A DNA stretch of 64,000 nt from Thalassobacillus_A hwangdonensis (GCF_042675915.1 NZ_JBHTKL010000006.1:248001-312000), one strand, 5' to 3'. Positions 39,796 to 50,700 are shown, counted from the stretch's first letter. The notes: generated by a model not told the origin, from the letters alone. A program made the numbers and translations.

Positions 39796-42700
39796 TTAAG
39801 GTATTGTCACTTCCAACTGCCAAGAGTGCTCTTTACCTTTCACTCGATAAACATAAGTCTCGCCAGACTCGACATCAGCATCGAGGAAGCTACCCTCATC
39901 TACTTCCGCAAGCTTTTCATCACCGCGGAAGACTTGATAAAATTCCTCTCCAAGGTCCTCCCATGAAAGCTGTACGCCTTCATTAATGACCTCTGCCTGC
40001 AGATCGTCGGTGTTTCCTGCCTTATCTGGATCTTCACTTGAATCAGCGGTCTTACCTGGCTTACCAGGATTACTAGGCTTCCCAGCCACAACAATCTCAA
40101 GCACGTCGCTTTCTGCTTCACCTGCAAAATTCGCTGCGACAGCAACCAGCTTATGCTTACCATTAGCAAGCTCAAGTTCTGCTTCAAACGTACCGTCCTC
40201 ACCAACTTCAACTTGAGCAAGCTCGTCCGAACCTTCCTTAATGGTCACCATAGTTCCAGCTTCCGCTGTACCACTCACGACAACTGGTCGTTTAACGACG
40301 CGGTCCATGTCATCCCAGACAGGTGCTTCTGGTGCAGTCTGTTCTGCATCGATCGCCCATTCGAGCGCGTTTACAAACAGCTGCTTTCCTTCTGCAGTCC
40401 ATCCGTAATCCGGACCGATCATGTTATTGACTGCGTAGGACGAAAGGACAAGTTGCATGTGGTCGGCACTTCGGAACTGGTATCCAACCGAAGCTCCTTT
40501 ATCTTCGCCGTCAACGTAAAGGTTGCTCAGCACTTTACCAGGGTACCCCTCAAATGTTGCATACGGGCTACGCTCTGCCAAAATCCGAACCTGCCCGTTC
40601 TCATCTGAAGCCACCCCTTCAAACATCGGGTGATCAGCTAGATAATCTACGAAAACGGCTCCTTCGTCATAGCCTTGTGCTCCCATTTCAGGATATCCCT
40701 CAACTTCCCTCAACAAATGCACCGAGCCTTCTTCTGCTCCCCACGTCCCAACAAATACGGTGCTGACATGGTGTTCATCGCTTGCTGCAATCAACTGCTC
40801 GACCTGCTCCACAGAGCCGTCTCCGCTATTGATCAGGACCAGCTCATAGTCGGCTACATCAGCAGCGACATCCCAGTCGCGTTCTTCTGCAAGCAAGTCA
40901 TTTTCCATCAACAACTCTACAATACTACCATCCACATCACCTACGACGGCCACTTGATAATCATCAAGATGCACGTCCAAAACAATATTTTCATCCTCCA
41001 CATTCACATCAACCGTTGCTGAGACATAGCCTTCCGCTTCCACTTTCAGCTTATAGTCGCCTGGCAGCAGTTGATCAAATGCGTATGCGCCATCTTCCCC
41101 AGTCATTACTTCTTCCTTGAAGTTTTCATTTTCGACCGGAGTCAGGGTAACCGTAGCGTCAGACACTGGCTCTCCCGTCTCTCGATCGGTCACTACGCCA
41201 GCCAGACTTACACCTTCGATTTCAGCAAGGGTGAAGTCGGCGACAACAGCATCTCCGAGTTCTGCTACCTCGACAGTCTTACTTGCTGCTTCGTAACCTC
41301 GAGCCAATACGCTCACTTCATACTCTCCGACACCGACACCGAATCGGTAATTTCCGTTCACGTCGGTCGTCGTCTGTTTGTTCTGTCCTTCAAGAGTCAC
41401 TTGCGCTCCAACCACAGGCTCGCCAGCTTCATCCGTGACGGTTCCTGTAATCTCACCCAGACTTGCAGTCATTGCAAAATCCAGTGCGTTCAAGTAGATC
41501 TGCTCTGTATCCTCGGTCCAGCGTTCATTCGGGTTCCCATATCCACCGATATGAAGCGTCGATAATAGTACATGAACACTATTCGCAGAACTGTAATTGA
41601 AACCGATACTGTCTCCAAGCGGGCCAACCTCATCATTGGTCAGGCTCGCGATCGTCGTTCCACTGTAATTTTCATACACCCCGTATTGAGCGTTACTGTT
41701 CGGTCTCGTCAAAATCTCCACTTCATCCCCGACGTTGTACCCTTTCAAAATCGGGTGGTTCGATTCGACTTTCAACTTGATGCTATCCGGTGCAAATCCT
41801 CCAATAGCATCCTCTGGGTCTCCTGTAACATCTGACAAGTCACCCAATGTTCCGAAGCTATATTGCCCAGGGAATATCAGGCTCACTTCATTGGCATCTG
41901 CCTTTTCAATGAAAGCTCCGAATTGCTCGTCACTCATACTTGAAGATGTGTCATTCAAAATGACGAGTTCATAATTGGCAAGTGCTCCATCGAGTTCCTG
42001 GTGATCACGATAGTCATAAAAATCGACATCGTATCCATTCGATTCCAGGAACGGCATGATTCTGTCCTGCTGATAACTGTTAGCAAGTACAGCAATCTTC
42101 TGTGCCTGAACGAGTGTCACGTTCACCTCGATTGTCTCGCCAGCTGTAACATCCACGGAAGATCCTCTAGGCGCATAGCCTTCTGCAACAACCCGAAGTT
42201 CATATTGTCCTTCCGGTGCCACCAGTTCATAACTGCCGTTTTCATCGGTGGTCACTTCTAATGGCGTGCCTACCAGCTGAACACCGGCTCCTTCAATAGG
42301 TGCATTCGTCTGACTGTCGATCACTGTACCAGTAATCGTTCCGGCGTTATCGGTCTGAAGCGTGAAGGTTTCATTGAGCACTTGACCATTTTCAATCGTG
42401 ACCTCAAAGGTCTGATCCACATGGCCGAATGCTTCCACACTCAGCTGGTACGTTCCCGCTTCCAACCCTACGAAAAATTCACCTTCGTCATTCGTATCTA
42501 TCGTATCCCCAGTCTCTTCCACAGTAATTGCAGCTTTCACTGCCATACCCTGCTCGTTTTCTACTTTGCCATGCAGTTCGCCTACCAATGGTTCACGATC
42601 ACTCGTTGTCCATTCCAGTGCATTCTGCAACAGCTTCTCTCTGTTTTCATCAAAATAATCACCTGGGTGGAAGACACTGCTGAAGGTGAAGTTCGCCATC

Positions 42701-45700
42701 AGCACTTCAACGGATTCTGTGGTGCGTCCTTTGAACGCGACCATGCTTCCACTCTCTCCATTCGCTTCATGCGTCATGTCCACTACGGTTTCACCGGAAT
42801 AGCCATCGAAGCCGTAATAGTAATTGTATTTCGATTCGACATCGAAAGTCGTTTCCGGATCCAAACCTTCCGTCAACGGATGTGCTTTCGTCACAGTCGC
42901 ACTTGCACCTGCATCACTTCCGCTGAACACTGCATCCGGATCATTGTAGAAATCGGATAGGAAATCGATTGCTCCCCTGCCGCCATGCTGACCAGTCCAA
43001 ATGATTGAAGTTTTCGTTTCATCCAGGGCTTGAATAAACGCATCCAACTCCTGTTTCGACGGTTCTGCATCACGATCATAATCGTTATTGGCAAAAACAA
43101 GATCGACTTCTTCCAGCTTATCAAGATCCGTATAGGTCATGTCTTCGGCTTGATAACCTTTGTCACGAAGGTATTCTTTAACCGAAACGTAGCTGGATGA
43201 ATTGACTTCCCCGATGACACCTACGAGAGGAGAAGGCTTCATCGTCAGATTCAGCGTAACTTCCTCATTGGCGGAAAGGCTCACCTCAACCTTTTTATCA
43301 ACAAATCCTTCTTTTTCCAGAGACAAAGTGTAGTCTCCAGGCAAGAGGTGTTCCAATTCAAATGTACCCTGTGTGGTGGTGACCGCTTCACGCGGTGTGC
43401 CTTCTAGCGTAACCGCTACACCTTCCACTGCATTTCCGTCACGCTCATTTTCCACGACTCCGGATAGTGAGCCAGCGTCTTCGGCTACGTCGACTTCAAT
43501 CGTCTGCGTCTCACTTCCCATGGTAGATTCGAGCGTGATCGTTTTCGTTTCGTAACCATAGGAATGAATCTCAAGCTCGTAGGTTCCTTCATCAAGCGCA
43601 ATTTCAAATGCACCTGTTTCAGGATCGGTTTCTTTTTCCACTTCTTCACCGACCACTTTGACCGTAGCTTCCAAAGGCTCGCCTTCATCGTTCACAACGG
43701 TTCCGCTCACCGTTGCAAATTCTGCATTGGCTGCCCAAAGCACGGCATTGACGATCAGATTATTCCCCGCTTCAGTATAGTCTTCTTTGTTCCTGATAAA
43801 TGAATATCCATGACCGCTCATCAAAAGCTCCAGACTTTCACCGGTCCTTGCTTTATAAGCGATTCCTGTGCCGAGCGGCTCTTCCATTCCTTCCTGCTGG
43901 ATGTCAGCAAGCGGTTTGCCGCTGTATCCATCAAACGCAGCAATCGAGCCACCATCCGGCTTCAGAATTTCAATCGTCTCCCCTTCAGCGACCCCGTCAA
44001 AAATCGGATGCGCTTCTGTCACCACATATTCGGTGAGTTTGGAGCGATCTCTGAGTGTAGTACGATTTTCAGGATCCTGACGATGCTTGACGAGATGGTT
44101 GATTCCGGAACCACTGTAATACGTGTCCCCGAAAATCACACTCGTCTTCTGCTTGTCTGCCTCAGCCATCATGGCCTCGAACTGTTCCTTTTTAAAATAA
44201 ACCGTACTCGGATCATTTACGAAAACAACATCGTACTCACCGATTTGTCCGGCAATTTCTTCTTCATCCACTTCTACCGCTTCAATGCCGGCATCTGCCA
44301 TCACCGACCGGAAATTACGTGAATCGTTGTAATCATCACCGACGACTGCTACAGCTGGAACAGGATACAGCTCAACATTCTGATCCCCTTTGATCCGAGC
44401 GACGTCGATTTCTTTTTCCTCACTAATGTATCCATCCATTGAAACTTGCAGTACATGGACCGCTTCAGCGAGACCAGCGACTTCGTATCTGCCATTGGAA
44501 GAAGTCGTCGTTTCCTTTACTACTTCTCCATCCAAATTAAGTACCTTCACAGCAGCACCCTCAAGCGGTTCACCCGTCACTGAATCACTGACAAGCCCGG
44601 CCACCGTGCCACCATCGGTCCGCTCCATTTCAATCGATAGCGCATCGTTTTCCGAGCCCACTTCGATCTCCACAGTCTTCGTCGCAAAGCCTGCTGCACG
44701 GACTTCAAGCGTGTACGTACCTAAGTCGTGGAAAAACTCGAACGCTCCTTCAGAGGTTTCCACTTTCGTTCCTGTCTCAAGCACTTCGATCGTGGCATCG
44801 ATCGGTTCTCCACCAGCATCGACCACTGTCCCATCGACTAGACCGAAAGCTACATCTCTCAAGTAATCGACTGTATTCAGAAGCAACTGCTGCTGGTCCT
44901 GCTTCCATCCTTGCAGCGGCGAAACCCATGGAGCTGCTCCGTGTGCTGCAAGCAGCATGTGGGCACTGTCTTCAGCTACAGCTTTATAGGCTACACCTGT
45001 TCCAAGATAGCCTGCTTCTGTGCTCCCGATTTTCGCAAGTGCACTGCCATCATACTGATTGAACCAGGCAAAATAGCCATCACGATCATACAGATCAAGC
45101 CTGTCACCGATTTCCCAGCCTTCAAAAATCGGATGAACGGTTTCAACTTCAAGCCTTACCGTACCATCGCCTGAATGCTCTCCGAATTTTTTCGGGTTTT
45201 CATAAAAATCATATAGATGTTCAATCGATCCGTATGACCCACCCCATTGATCGGTGAAGATCAGGCTGACACCATGTTCTTCAGCAGCAGCGATCAATGC
45301 ATCGACTTGCTCTTTCGTAGGCTGAACGCCACCTGTCCTATACGCTCCATTCAAATAAACCATTTGATAACGGTCGATATCCTCAACGATATCCCACTCC
45401 CGCTCTTCAGCGGTAACACCGTTAAGCTGTAAGAACTTCGTGACTTCTGATTCGTAATCATCCAACACTGCCACATCGATCGGCTGCATCGAATAACTTA
45501 CTGTTGTCGTTTCTCCCGCTACGACGGTAAGTTCTTCGGACAACGCTACATAGCCATCAAGCGTCAACGAAATTCCAAACGTTCCTTCATAAACGTTTTC
45601 TTCAGTAAACAACCCTTGATCATCTGTTGTTCCTTGGACAGGGGTACCGTTGACTTCTACGGAAACTCCTTCAAGTGCTTCCCCGGTTCGAGCATCTGTG

Positions 45701-48700
45701 ACTTCCACCTGCAACGCGCCTTCCTCCGCTGCTTCCAACGTAAAGTCCTGTGCCCTGCTGAATCCGGAGACAAATTCAACAGTTGTTTCCTCCTGCTTAT
45801 AACCATACTCACTGACTTTCACCGTGTATTCGCCAGGCTCATGGTTAATCGTGTACGTTCCATCTTCAGCTGCTGTCACCTCATAACCTGTCTCTTCAAT
45901 CGACAGCACTGCATCCAGTCCATTACCATCAGCATCCGTCACTGTACCGGTCATGATACCTGGTGCCATGTAGCTCTGGATACCAGCACGATATGGGACA
46001 ACGACCTGTCCGGATAGAATCGGAAGGTTGGAAGTGCTGTAAACCGGCAAGGTGTATGATGTGAGCACCTCACCCGTGTACACATCCAGACCTGAGAACT
46101 TTCCATCTTTCCCGGCATAGAATAAAATTCCGTTTGCGGAAATGGAGCCGTTATTATAGCTTGCTCCTACTTCTGTATTCGTCCATACAAGTTCACCAGT
46201 CTGTTTATCGAACGCCCGTAATAACGGCTCCGATGCAGACGTTGCAATCACCATGTTTTCATAAACGATCGGTGATGCAGCCTGGCTATCCCCTACATCG
46301 GCAGCACGCCATAATTCGTCGCCGGTTGCGGCATCGAATGCATACAGGGTCCCGTCATCCATCGTCGTGCTGGATGCAGAGGCATACAACGTCCCTTCGT
46401 GATAAACCGTTTTTGAAAGGAATCCTTCTCCTTCCATCGTCTTGCTCCACACTTCTGTACCATCTTCCATACTGAAAGCACGAAGCTTCTCGTTATTGAA
46501 ACTTCCAACAAACAGCATGCCATCCCCTAGAGTAGGACCTGCATAGGTCGGCGCTTCCAATGGCACATTCCATAATTCATCGCCTGATGCTGCGTCTAGC
46601 GCTGTCAGCTTGGCATTTCCATCAAGACCGGAGGATACATAAAGTTTTCCATCCTTGAGAACCGGGGCTTCATAGATTGCAGGACTGCCGACATCCGTAC
46701 TCCACAGCACGCGGCCATTTGTTGCATCAAGTGCATGAATGTTCCCATCCGCGCCTCCAGATACAAATACTTTGCCATCTGCAAGCGTAGGTGTGGAACG
46801 ATTGTCATTGCCCAAGCGGACTGCCCACATTTCTTCCCCTGTCTGGGTATCTAATGAAACGACCCAGCCATATTCGGTGACTGCAACAATCTGCTCATTA
46901 TTTGCTGCAGGCGTAGTGAAAAGGAGCGGTCCCTTTGAACCGGATTCATACGTCCACGCATCATTGAGCGCATCCAGATCAATTGAATGTGGGGATACTG
47001 CATTACGAGCAGCATTGTTATTCGCAGTCTCCCACATCGCTGAAGAGGAAGCAGCATCTTTCCGAACTACTTCAATCGTCAGCTGCTTTTCGCCATCGAC
47101 TGCAACTTCTGATGTGACCCCCTCTATGCCACTGCCGGTCACCTGAATCTCGTAGGTGCCTACTGGGACCTCACCTAGCGAAAATTCACCATCCGCATTA
47201 GTCCTGCTTACTGGCAATGGGGTATCTTTCACACGTAAGTATGCATATGCGACAGGATTGCCATCCTGGTCGACCACTTGTCCAGTGACTTCATAAGCAG
47301 CAGACTTCTGTAACGTCCACTCTACTGAAGTCGTTTCCCCTTGAGTCACTTCTACCTCTACTTCGAGGTCTTCATAGCCGAACGACTCGACCACTGCATC
47401 ATACGTTCCTTCTTTCACTTTAAAGGAAAACGCCCCATCTGCCGGAATCTTGTATTCCATGTCATCAAGAGAAAGTGTCCCTTCGATCGGCTCACCTTCC
47501 TCATTTTTCAACACACCAGTCAATTCGCCCGCATAGGCGGTTTCGGTCACTGCCTGATAAATGTTGATGATACCCTTTCCATACACGCTGTTCGGCAGTT
47601 CACCCATGTACGTGTCTTGCCTCGCCGTATTCAGGAGCAGCTGCTTCACTTCATCGATGTCCAAGTCAGGGTTCGATTGATACAACAGCGCGACTGCACC
47701 TGTAACGTGCGGTGCTGCCATCGATGTTCCGCTCAAGGTGAAGTATTTTTCATTACCGATTTGCGAGGACATCGCTGAATAGATTTCATGTCCTGGAGCT
47801 ACGATATCAGGTTTGATCATCTGCTTCGTTTCTCCATTTTCATCCGGCCAGTAGACAGGGCCACGACTTGAAAACGGAGCGATCTGATCAAAACGATCGG
47901 TCGCACCAACGGTAAAGGAAGCTGGAAAACTTCCCGGTGCACCGATGGTCTCTGTACCTGGTCCATCATTCCCTGCGGAGAAAACCGGGAAGATTCCTGC
48001 AGAGACCCATGCTTTTACATCATCATAGAATTCCATGCTGTATGTATTCGAGTTCCCCCAGGAATTGTTTACAACATGTGGTGCCTTTGACGGATCTCCA
48101 CCAGGTGCCATGAACCATTGGAATGCTTCATGGATACCAGAAGTGGATGCCCTGCCGATATCATCAAAGATCTTAGCGGCAATCCATTCCGCTTCCGGAG
48201 CGACACCGATCGGCTTTCCACTGCCACCGCCTAGTACCGTTCCAGCAACGTGCGTCCCGTGTCCATTTCCGTCTTTCGGTGTTTCATAATCCTGTCCGGA
48301 CACATCGATCCACGAAAACTGATGTGCACCGTCTTTCCCACGATAATTGTCCTTCAATGCTTCATGGGTAGCGTCCACACCGGAGTCCATGATACCTACT
48401 ACGATACCGTCTCCCTGCAGTCCGTACTCTCCCCATACTTTCGTTGCATAAATTTTCTCAAGACCCCATTCCGGGAGCCTCGGACCTGATTCTTCTACCG
48501 TGATTTCAGGAAGCTCGATCACTTCATCAAGCGTGATGCTCTCAATATCTTCACGCTGTTCGAGTTCGTTCAATGCATCCTGGTCGACTGTTGCTGCAGC
48601 ACCGTTGATGATCCAAAGCGTACTTTTCTTTTCCGCTTTCCCATCTTTTTCGAGCGCTGCTAATGCTTTGTCGAGTCCTGACTGACTTTTCTCTGCTTTA

Positions 48701-49143
48701 TCCTCAAGCTTCTCTTTTACGAAAGCAAGCTTCTCGCTCCGCTTCTGCAAACTTTTCGTTTGAGGATAGAGCTTGTCCAGTTCCGGCTTATCCTTCATGC
48801 GGATGATGACATCCACTTTTTCTTTCTTTTTCAATATGGTTTTAACTTCAGCTTCTACCTTTTCCTGCTTGGCAGATTCCTTGGACTTCTGCTGTTCCGG
48901 CTGTTCGATTCCAAGCCCGGAGAGCATGTTTTCCAATTCATCCTCCGCCACTGCTGGATCCGCTTCTGCTTCACCACTCTCTGCCTGCTGCTCAAGCTGC
49001 TTCTCCAGTTCGAGCTTCTCTTCCTTCGTTTCCGGCTGTCCCTCTGTCGCATAAACAACAGAAGGAGGGACAGAAATCGAAAGGAGCATCAAAAAAATGG
49101 CAAAGATTGCGAAATTCCTCTGCAATCTTCTTTTTCTCAACAT
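39796..49143 (-). CDS. Giant secreted S8 subtilase with five GATase-like modules
   Basis: 3115 residues, start ATG 49143 after GGAGGTGGGG. Signal peptide ~1-33, acidic propeptide with an I9-like region (~100-210), subtilase domain ~225-535 with catalytic D253, H295, S474 and oxyanion N392. Next: two CarboxypepD_reg-like domains (~540-692), a PQQ-type beta-propeller (~730-1058), then five units of [two CarboxypepD_reg/CnaB-like domains + GATase1-like domain]. GATase-like domains begin at ~1223, 1597, 1973, 2350 and 2730. The end has an Ig-like domain, a GKPSNPGKPGK linker and an Fn3-like domain. There is no cysteine and no LPXTG anchor. Probably a bacillopeptidase F-like exoprotein; substrate unknown. 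Confidence 0.93.
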   Translation of the reverse strand: MLRKRRLQRNFAIFAIFLMLLSISVPPSVVYATEGQPETKEEKLELEKQLEQQAESGEAEADPAVAEDELENMLSGLGIEQPEQQKSKESAKQEKVEAEVKTILKKKEKVDVIIRMKDKPELDKLYPQTKSLQKRSEKLAFVKEKLEDKAEKSQSGLDKALAALEKDGKAEKKSTLWIINGAAATVDQDALNELEQREDIESITLDEVIELPEITVEESGPRLPEWGLEKIYATKVWGEYGLQGDGIVVGIMDSGVDATHEALKDNYRGKDGAHQFSWIDVSGQDYETPKDGNGHGTHVAGTVLGGGSGKPIGVAPEAEWIAAKIFDDIGRASTSGIHEAFQWFMAPGGDPSKAPHVVNNSWGNSNTYSMEFYDDVKAWVSAGIFPVFSAGNDGPGTETIGAPGSFPASFTVGATDRFDQIAPFSSRGPVYWPDENGETKQMIKPDIVAPGHEIYSAMSSQIGNEKYFTLSGTSMAAPHVTGAVALLYQSNPDLDIDEVKQLLLNTARQDTYMGELPNSVYGKGIINIYQAVTETAYAGELTGVLKNEEGEPIEGTLSLDDMEYKIPADGAFSFKVKEGTYDAVVESFGYEDLEVEVEVTQGETTSVEWTLQKSAAYEVTGQVVDQDGNPVAYAYLRVKDTPLPVSRTNADGEFSLGEVPVGTYEIQVTGSGIEGVTSEVAVDGEKQLTIEVVRKDAASSSAMWETANNNAARNAVSPHSIDLDALNDAWTYESGSKGPLLFTTPAANNEQIVAVTEYGWVVSLDTQTGEEMWAVRLGNDNRSTPTLADGKVFVSGGADGNIHALDATNGRVLWSTDVGSPAIYEAPVLKDGKLYVSSGLDGNAKLTALDAASGDELWNVPLEAPTYAGPTLGDGMLFVGSFNNEKLRAFSMEDGTEVWSKTMEGEGFLSKTVYHEGTLYASASSTTMDDGTLYAFDAATGDELWRAADVGDSQAASPIVYENMVIATSASEPLLRAFDKQTGELVWTNTEVGASYNNGSISANGILFYAGKDGKFSGLDVYTGEVLTSYTLPVYSTSNLPILSGQVVVPYRAGIQSYMAPGIMTGTVTDADGNGLDAVLSIEETGYEVTAAEDGTYTINHEPGEYTVKVSEYGYKQEETTVEFVSGFSRAQDFTLEAAEEGALQVEVTDARTGEALEGVSVEVNGTPVQGTTDDQGLFTEENVYEGTFGISLTLDGYVALSEELTVVAGETTTVSYSMQPIDVAVLDDYESEVTKFLQLNGVTAEEREWDIVEDIDRYQMVYLNGAYRTGGVQPTKEQVDALIAAAEEHGVSLIFTDQWGGSYGSIEHLYDFYENPKKFGEHSGDGTVRLEVETVHPIFEGWEIGDRLDLYDRDGYFAWFNQYDGSALAKIGSTEAGYLGTGVAYKAVAEDSAHMLLAAHGAAPWVSPLQGWKQDQQQLLLNTVDYLRDVAFGLVDGTVVDAGGEPIDATIEVLETGTKVETSEGAFEFFHDLGTYTLEVRAAGFATKTVEIEVGSENDALSIEMERTDGGTVAGLVSDSVTGEPLEGAAVKVLNLDGEVVKETTTSSNGRYEVAGLAEAVHVLQVSMDGYISEEKEIDVARIKGDQNVELYPVPAVAVVGDDYNDSRNFRSVMADAGIEAVEVDEEEIAGQIGEYDVVFVNDPSTVYFKKEQFEAMMAEADKQKTSVIFGDTYYSGSGINHLVKHRQDPENRTTLRDRSKLTEYVVTEAHPIFDGVAEGETIEILKPDGGSIAAFDGYSGKPLADIQQEGMEEPLGTGIAYKARTGESLELLMSGHGYSFIRNKEDYTEAGNNLIVNAVLWAANAEFATVSGTVVNDEGEPLEATVKVVGEEVEKETDPETGAFEIALDEGTYELEIHSYGYETKTITLESTMGSETQTIEVDVAEDAGSLSGVVENERDGNAVEGVAVTLEGTPREAVTTTQGTFELEHLLPGDYTLSLEKEGFVDKKVEVSLSANEEVTLNLTMKPSPLVGVIGEVNSSSYVSVKEYLRDKGYQAEDMTYTDLDKLEEVDLVFANNDYDRDAEPSKQELDAFIQALDETKTSIIWTGQHGGRGAIDFLSDFYNDPDAVFSGSDAGASATVTKAHPLTEGLDPETTFDVESKYNYYYGFDGYSGETVVDMTHEANGESGSMVAFKGRTTESVEVLMANFTFSSVFHPGDYFDENREKLLQNALEWTTSDREPLVGELHGKVENEQGMAVKAAITVEETGDTIDTNDEGEFFVGLEAGTYQLSVEAFGHVDQTFEVTIENGQVLNETFTLQTDNAGTITGTVIDSQTNAPIEGAGVQLVGTPLEVTTDENGSYELVAPEGQYELRVVAEGYAPRGSSVDVTAGETIEVNVTLVQAQKIAVLANSYQQDRIMPFLESNGYDVDFYDYRDHQELDGALANYELVILNDTSSSMSDEQFGAFIEKADANEVSLIFPGQYSFGTLGDLSDVTGDPEDAIGGFAPDSIKLKVESNHPILKGYNVGDEVEILTRPNSNAQYGVYENYSGTTIASLTNDEVGPLGDSIGFNYSSANSVHVLLSTLHIGGYGNPNERWTEDTEQIYLNALDFAMTASLGEITGTVTDEAGEPVVGAQVTLEGQNKQTTTDVNGNYRFGVGVGEYEVSVLARGYEAASKTVEVAELGDAVVADFTLAEIEGVSLAGVVTDRETGEPVSDATVTLTPVENENFKEEVMTGEDGAYAFDQLLPGDYKLKVEAEGYVSATVDVNVEDENIVLDVHLDDYQVAVVGDVDGSIVELLMENDLLAEERDWDVAADVADYELVLINSGDGSVEQVEQLIAASDEHHVSTVFVGTWGAEEGSVHLLREVEGYPEMGAQGYDEGAVFVDYLADHPMFEGVASDENGQVRILAERSPYATFEGYPGKVLSNLYVDGEDKGASVGYQFRSADHMQLVLSSYAVNNMIGPDYGWTAEGKQLFVNALEWAIDAEQTAPEAPVWDDMDRVVKRPVVVSGTAEAGTMVTIKEGSDELAQVEVGEDGTFEAELELANGKHKLVAVAANFAGEAESDVLEIVVAGKPSNPGKPGKTADSSEDPDKAGNTDDLQAEVINEGVQLSWEDLGEEFYQVFRGDEKLAEVDEGSFLDADVESGETYVYRVKGKEHSWQLEVTIP

Positions 49144-49450
49144 TCCCCACCTCCATAAAAATTGGCAATCTACCAAAAAATACTATATTTTTGATAAATT
49201 ACCTCTATTTATCTGAATATTCAGATTAAATTCGTTCGTTGGTAGGAAATGGTAAGCATAAAGACTCTACCACGCATTAGGTAAAAAGTTCCAAATGGTA
49301 ACCAGCAGCTTATTCTTTTTGTCCTAACCAGTACATTTATCCCACCACTTCGAATTCCTCAATTTCATCTATGACGCTCTTAAAATGGTAGAATTTATCG
49401 GATGTATGTTTTAATAGAGGAAATCGTTTACATAAAAAGGAGGAAACTAC
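49144..49450. promoter_or_regulatory. Divergent intergenic region, subtilase / DUF819 gene
   Basis: 307 bp without a gene. On the minus strand a -10-like TATAGT lies at 49187-49182. The perfect 16-bp palindrome ATCTGAATATTCAGAT (49211-49226) ends 23 nt upstream of it, just beyond the -35 position, where an activator would bind. Short AAATGGTAA-like motifs recur at ~49247, 49292 and 49383. No convincing -35 hexamer is seen for either gene. Confidence 0.45.
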
Positions 49451-50671
49451 ATGGAGAACACGTTGATCCAGGCAGATGACACGTGGTTGTTATGGGCCTT
49501 TCTTGCTGGATGGGCTGCTGTCAGCATCTACCTGGAACAGAAATATAAATGGGCGTCGAAGCTTACAGGTGCGATCATCGCTTTGCTTGGGGCTTTGATA
49601 CTAGCAAACTTGAAAGTGATTCCGACAGCCGCCCCCGCCTATGATGCGGTGTGGACGTATGTTATCCCGTTAGCAATCCCGCTCTTGTTGTTCCAGGCCA
49701 ATTTGAAAAAGGTACTGAACGAAAGTGGACGGATGCTGTTCATCTTTCTGATCAGTGCGGCCGGAACGGTAATCGGTGCGTATCTCGCATTCTTCCTGAT
49801 GAAAGATTCAATCCCTCATCTGGACAAAATCGGAGCGATGGAAACTGGCTCTTACATAGGTGGCGGCGTGAACTTCGCTGCATTATCAGGGAAACTGAAT
49901 CCGCCCGGGGAGCTCGCAGCATCTGCGATCGTAGCAGACAACCTTTTGATGGCACTCTACTTCTTCGTGCTGATTCTAATGCCGACGCTCAGCTTTTTCA
50001 GAAAAAATTACCGCACGCCATACATTGATGACCTGGAGAAAAATGCAGGATCAGGAGAAGAGAATACTGCTTCAAGCTATTGGAAACGGAAGGATATTTC
50101 CTTGAAGGATATCGCCCTTGCTAGCGGAAGCGCGTTCGTATTGGTAGGCGTTTCTTTCAAGCTGGCGGAATGGATCGATGGACTCATTCCTTCAGGAGAT
50201 GATGTGAATGTAGTGCTGAACCTGCTGAATGGCCTGTTCGGGGATGGCTACCTGATGCTCACGACCGTGACAGTCCTTGCAGTCACCTTCTTCAGTGGAT
50301 TTTTTGAAAAAATCAATGGCGCACAGGAGCTTGGTACTTACCTGATCTACATCTTCTTCGTCGTCATCGGGGTGCCGGCATCGATTCCATTGCTGATCAA
50401 CAATGCACCATTACTTGTGGTATTCGTTGGTATCATTGTGCTGTTCAACATGCTTGTCACCTTCAGTGTCGGGCGTGTGTTCAAGTTCAGCCTCGAAGAA
50501 ATGATTGTCGCCAGTAACGCCAATGTCGGCGGCCCGACTACTGCCGCAGCATTCGCAATCGCCAAAGGCTGGACGAAGTTGATTGTCCCGATCATGCTCG
50601 TCGGAACATTGGGCTATATCATCGGAAATTACATTGGAAGCATGATGTATTACGTCTTTCAAGCCATGTAA
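49451..50671 (+). CDS. DUF819-family membrane protein
   Basis: 406 residues, start ATG 49451 after AAAGGAGGAAA. Ten to eleven hydrophobic segments with conserved ETGSYIGGGVNFAALSGKLNPPGELAASAIVADNLLMALYF (split over ~130-170) and VASNANVGGPTTAAAFAIAKGW (~355-376). The paired Gly-rich loops suggest an inverted-repeat transporter fold. B. subtilis YjcL is a relative. Substrate unknown. Monocistronic, divergent from the subtilase gene. Confidence 0.87.
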   Translation: MENTLIQADDTWLLWAFLAGWAAVSIYLEQKYKWASKLTGAIIALLGALILANLKVIPTAAPAYDAVWTYVIPLAIPLLLFQANLKKVLNESGRMLFIFLISAAGTVIGAYLAFFLMKDSIPHLDKIGAMETGSYIGGGVNFAALSGKLNPPGELAASAIVADNLLMALYFFVLILMPTLSFFRKNYRTPYIDDLEKNAGSGEENTASSYWKRKDISLKDIALASGSAFVLVGVSFKLAEWIDGLIPSGDDVNVVLNLLNGLFGDGYLMLTTVTVLAVTFFSGFFEKINGAQELGTYLIYIFFVVIGVPASIPLLINNAPLLVVFVGIIVLFNMLVTFSVGRVFKFSLEEMIVASNANVGGPTTAAAFAIAKGWTKLIVPIMLVGTLGYIIGNYIGSMMYYVFQAM

Positions 50672-50698
50672 AAAGCAGCCGTCACTGGCTGCTTTTTC
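50671..50698. terminator. Shared terminator, DUF819 / HEAT-like gene
   Basis: AAAAGCAGCC, 6-nt loop, GGCTGCTTTTTC; A- and T-runs on both strands between convergent genes. Confidence 0.9.
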
Positions 50699-50700
50699 GT

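Noticed and set aside
39796..49143. Many open frames on the plus strand opposite the giant subtilase
   Set aside because: They lack ribosome binding sites and family features and arise from codon bias of the 9.3-kb gene.
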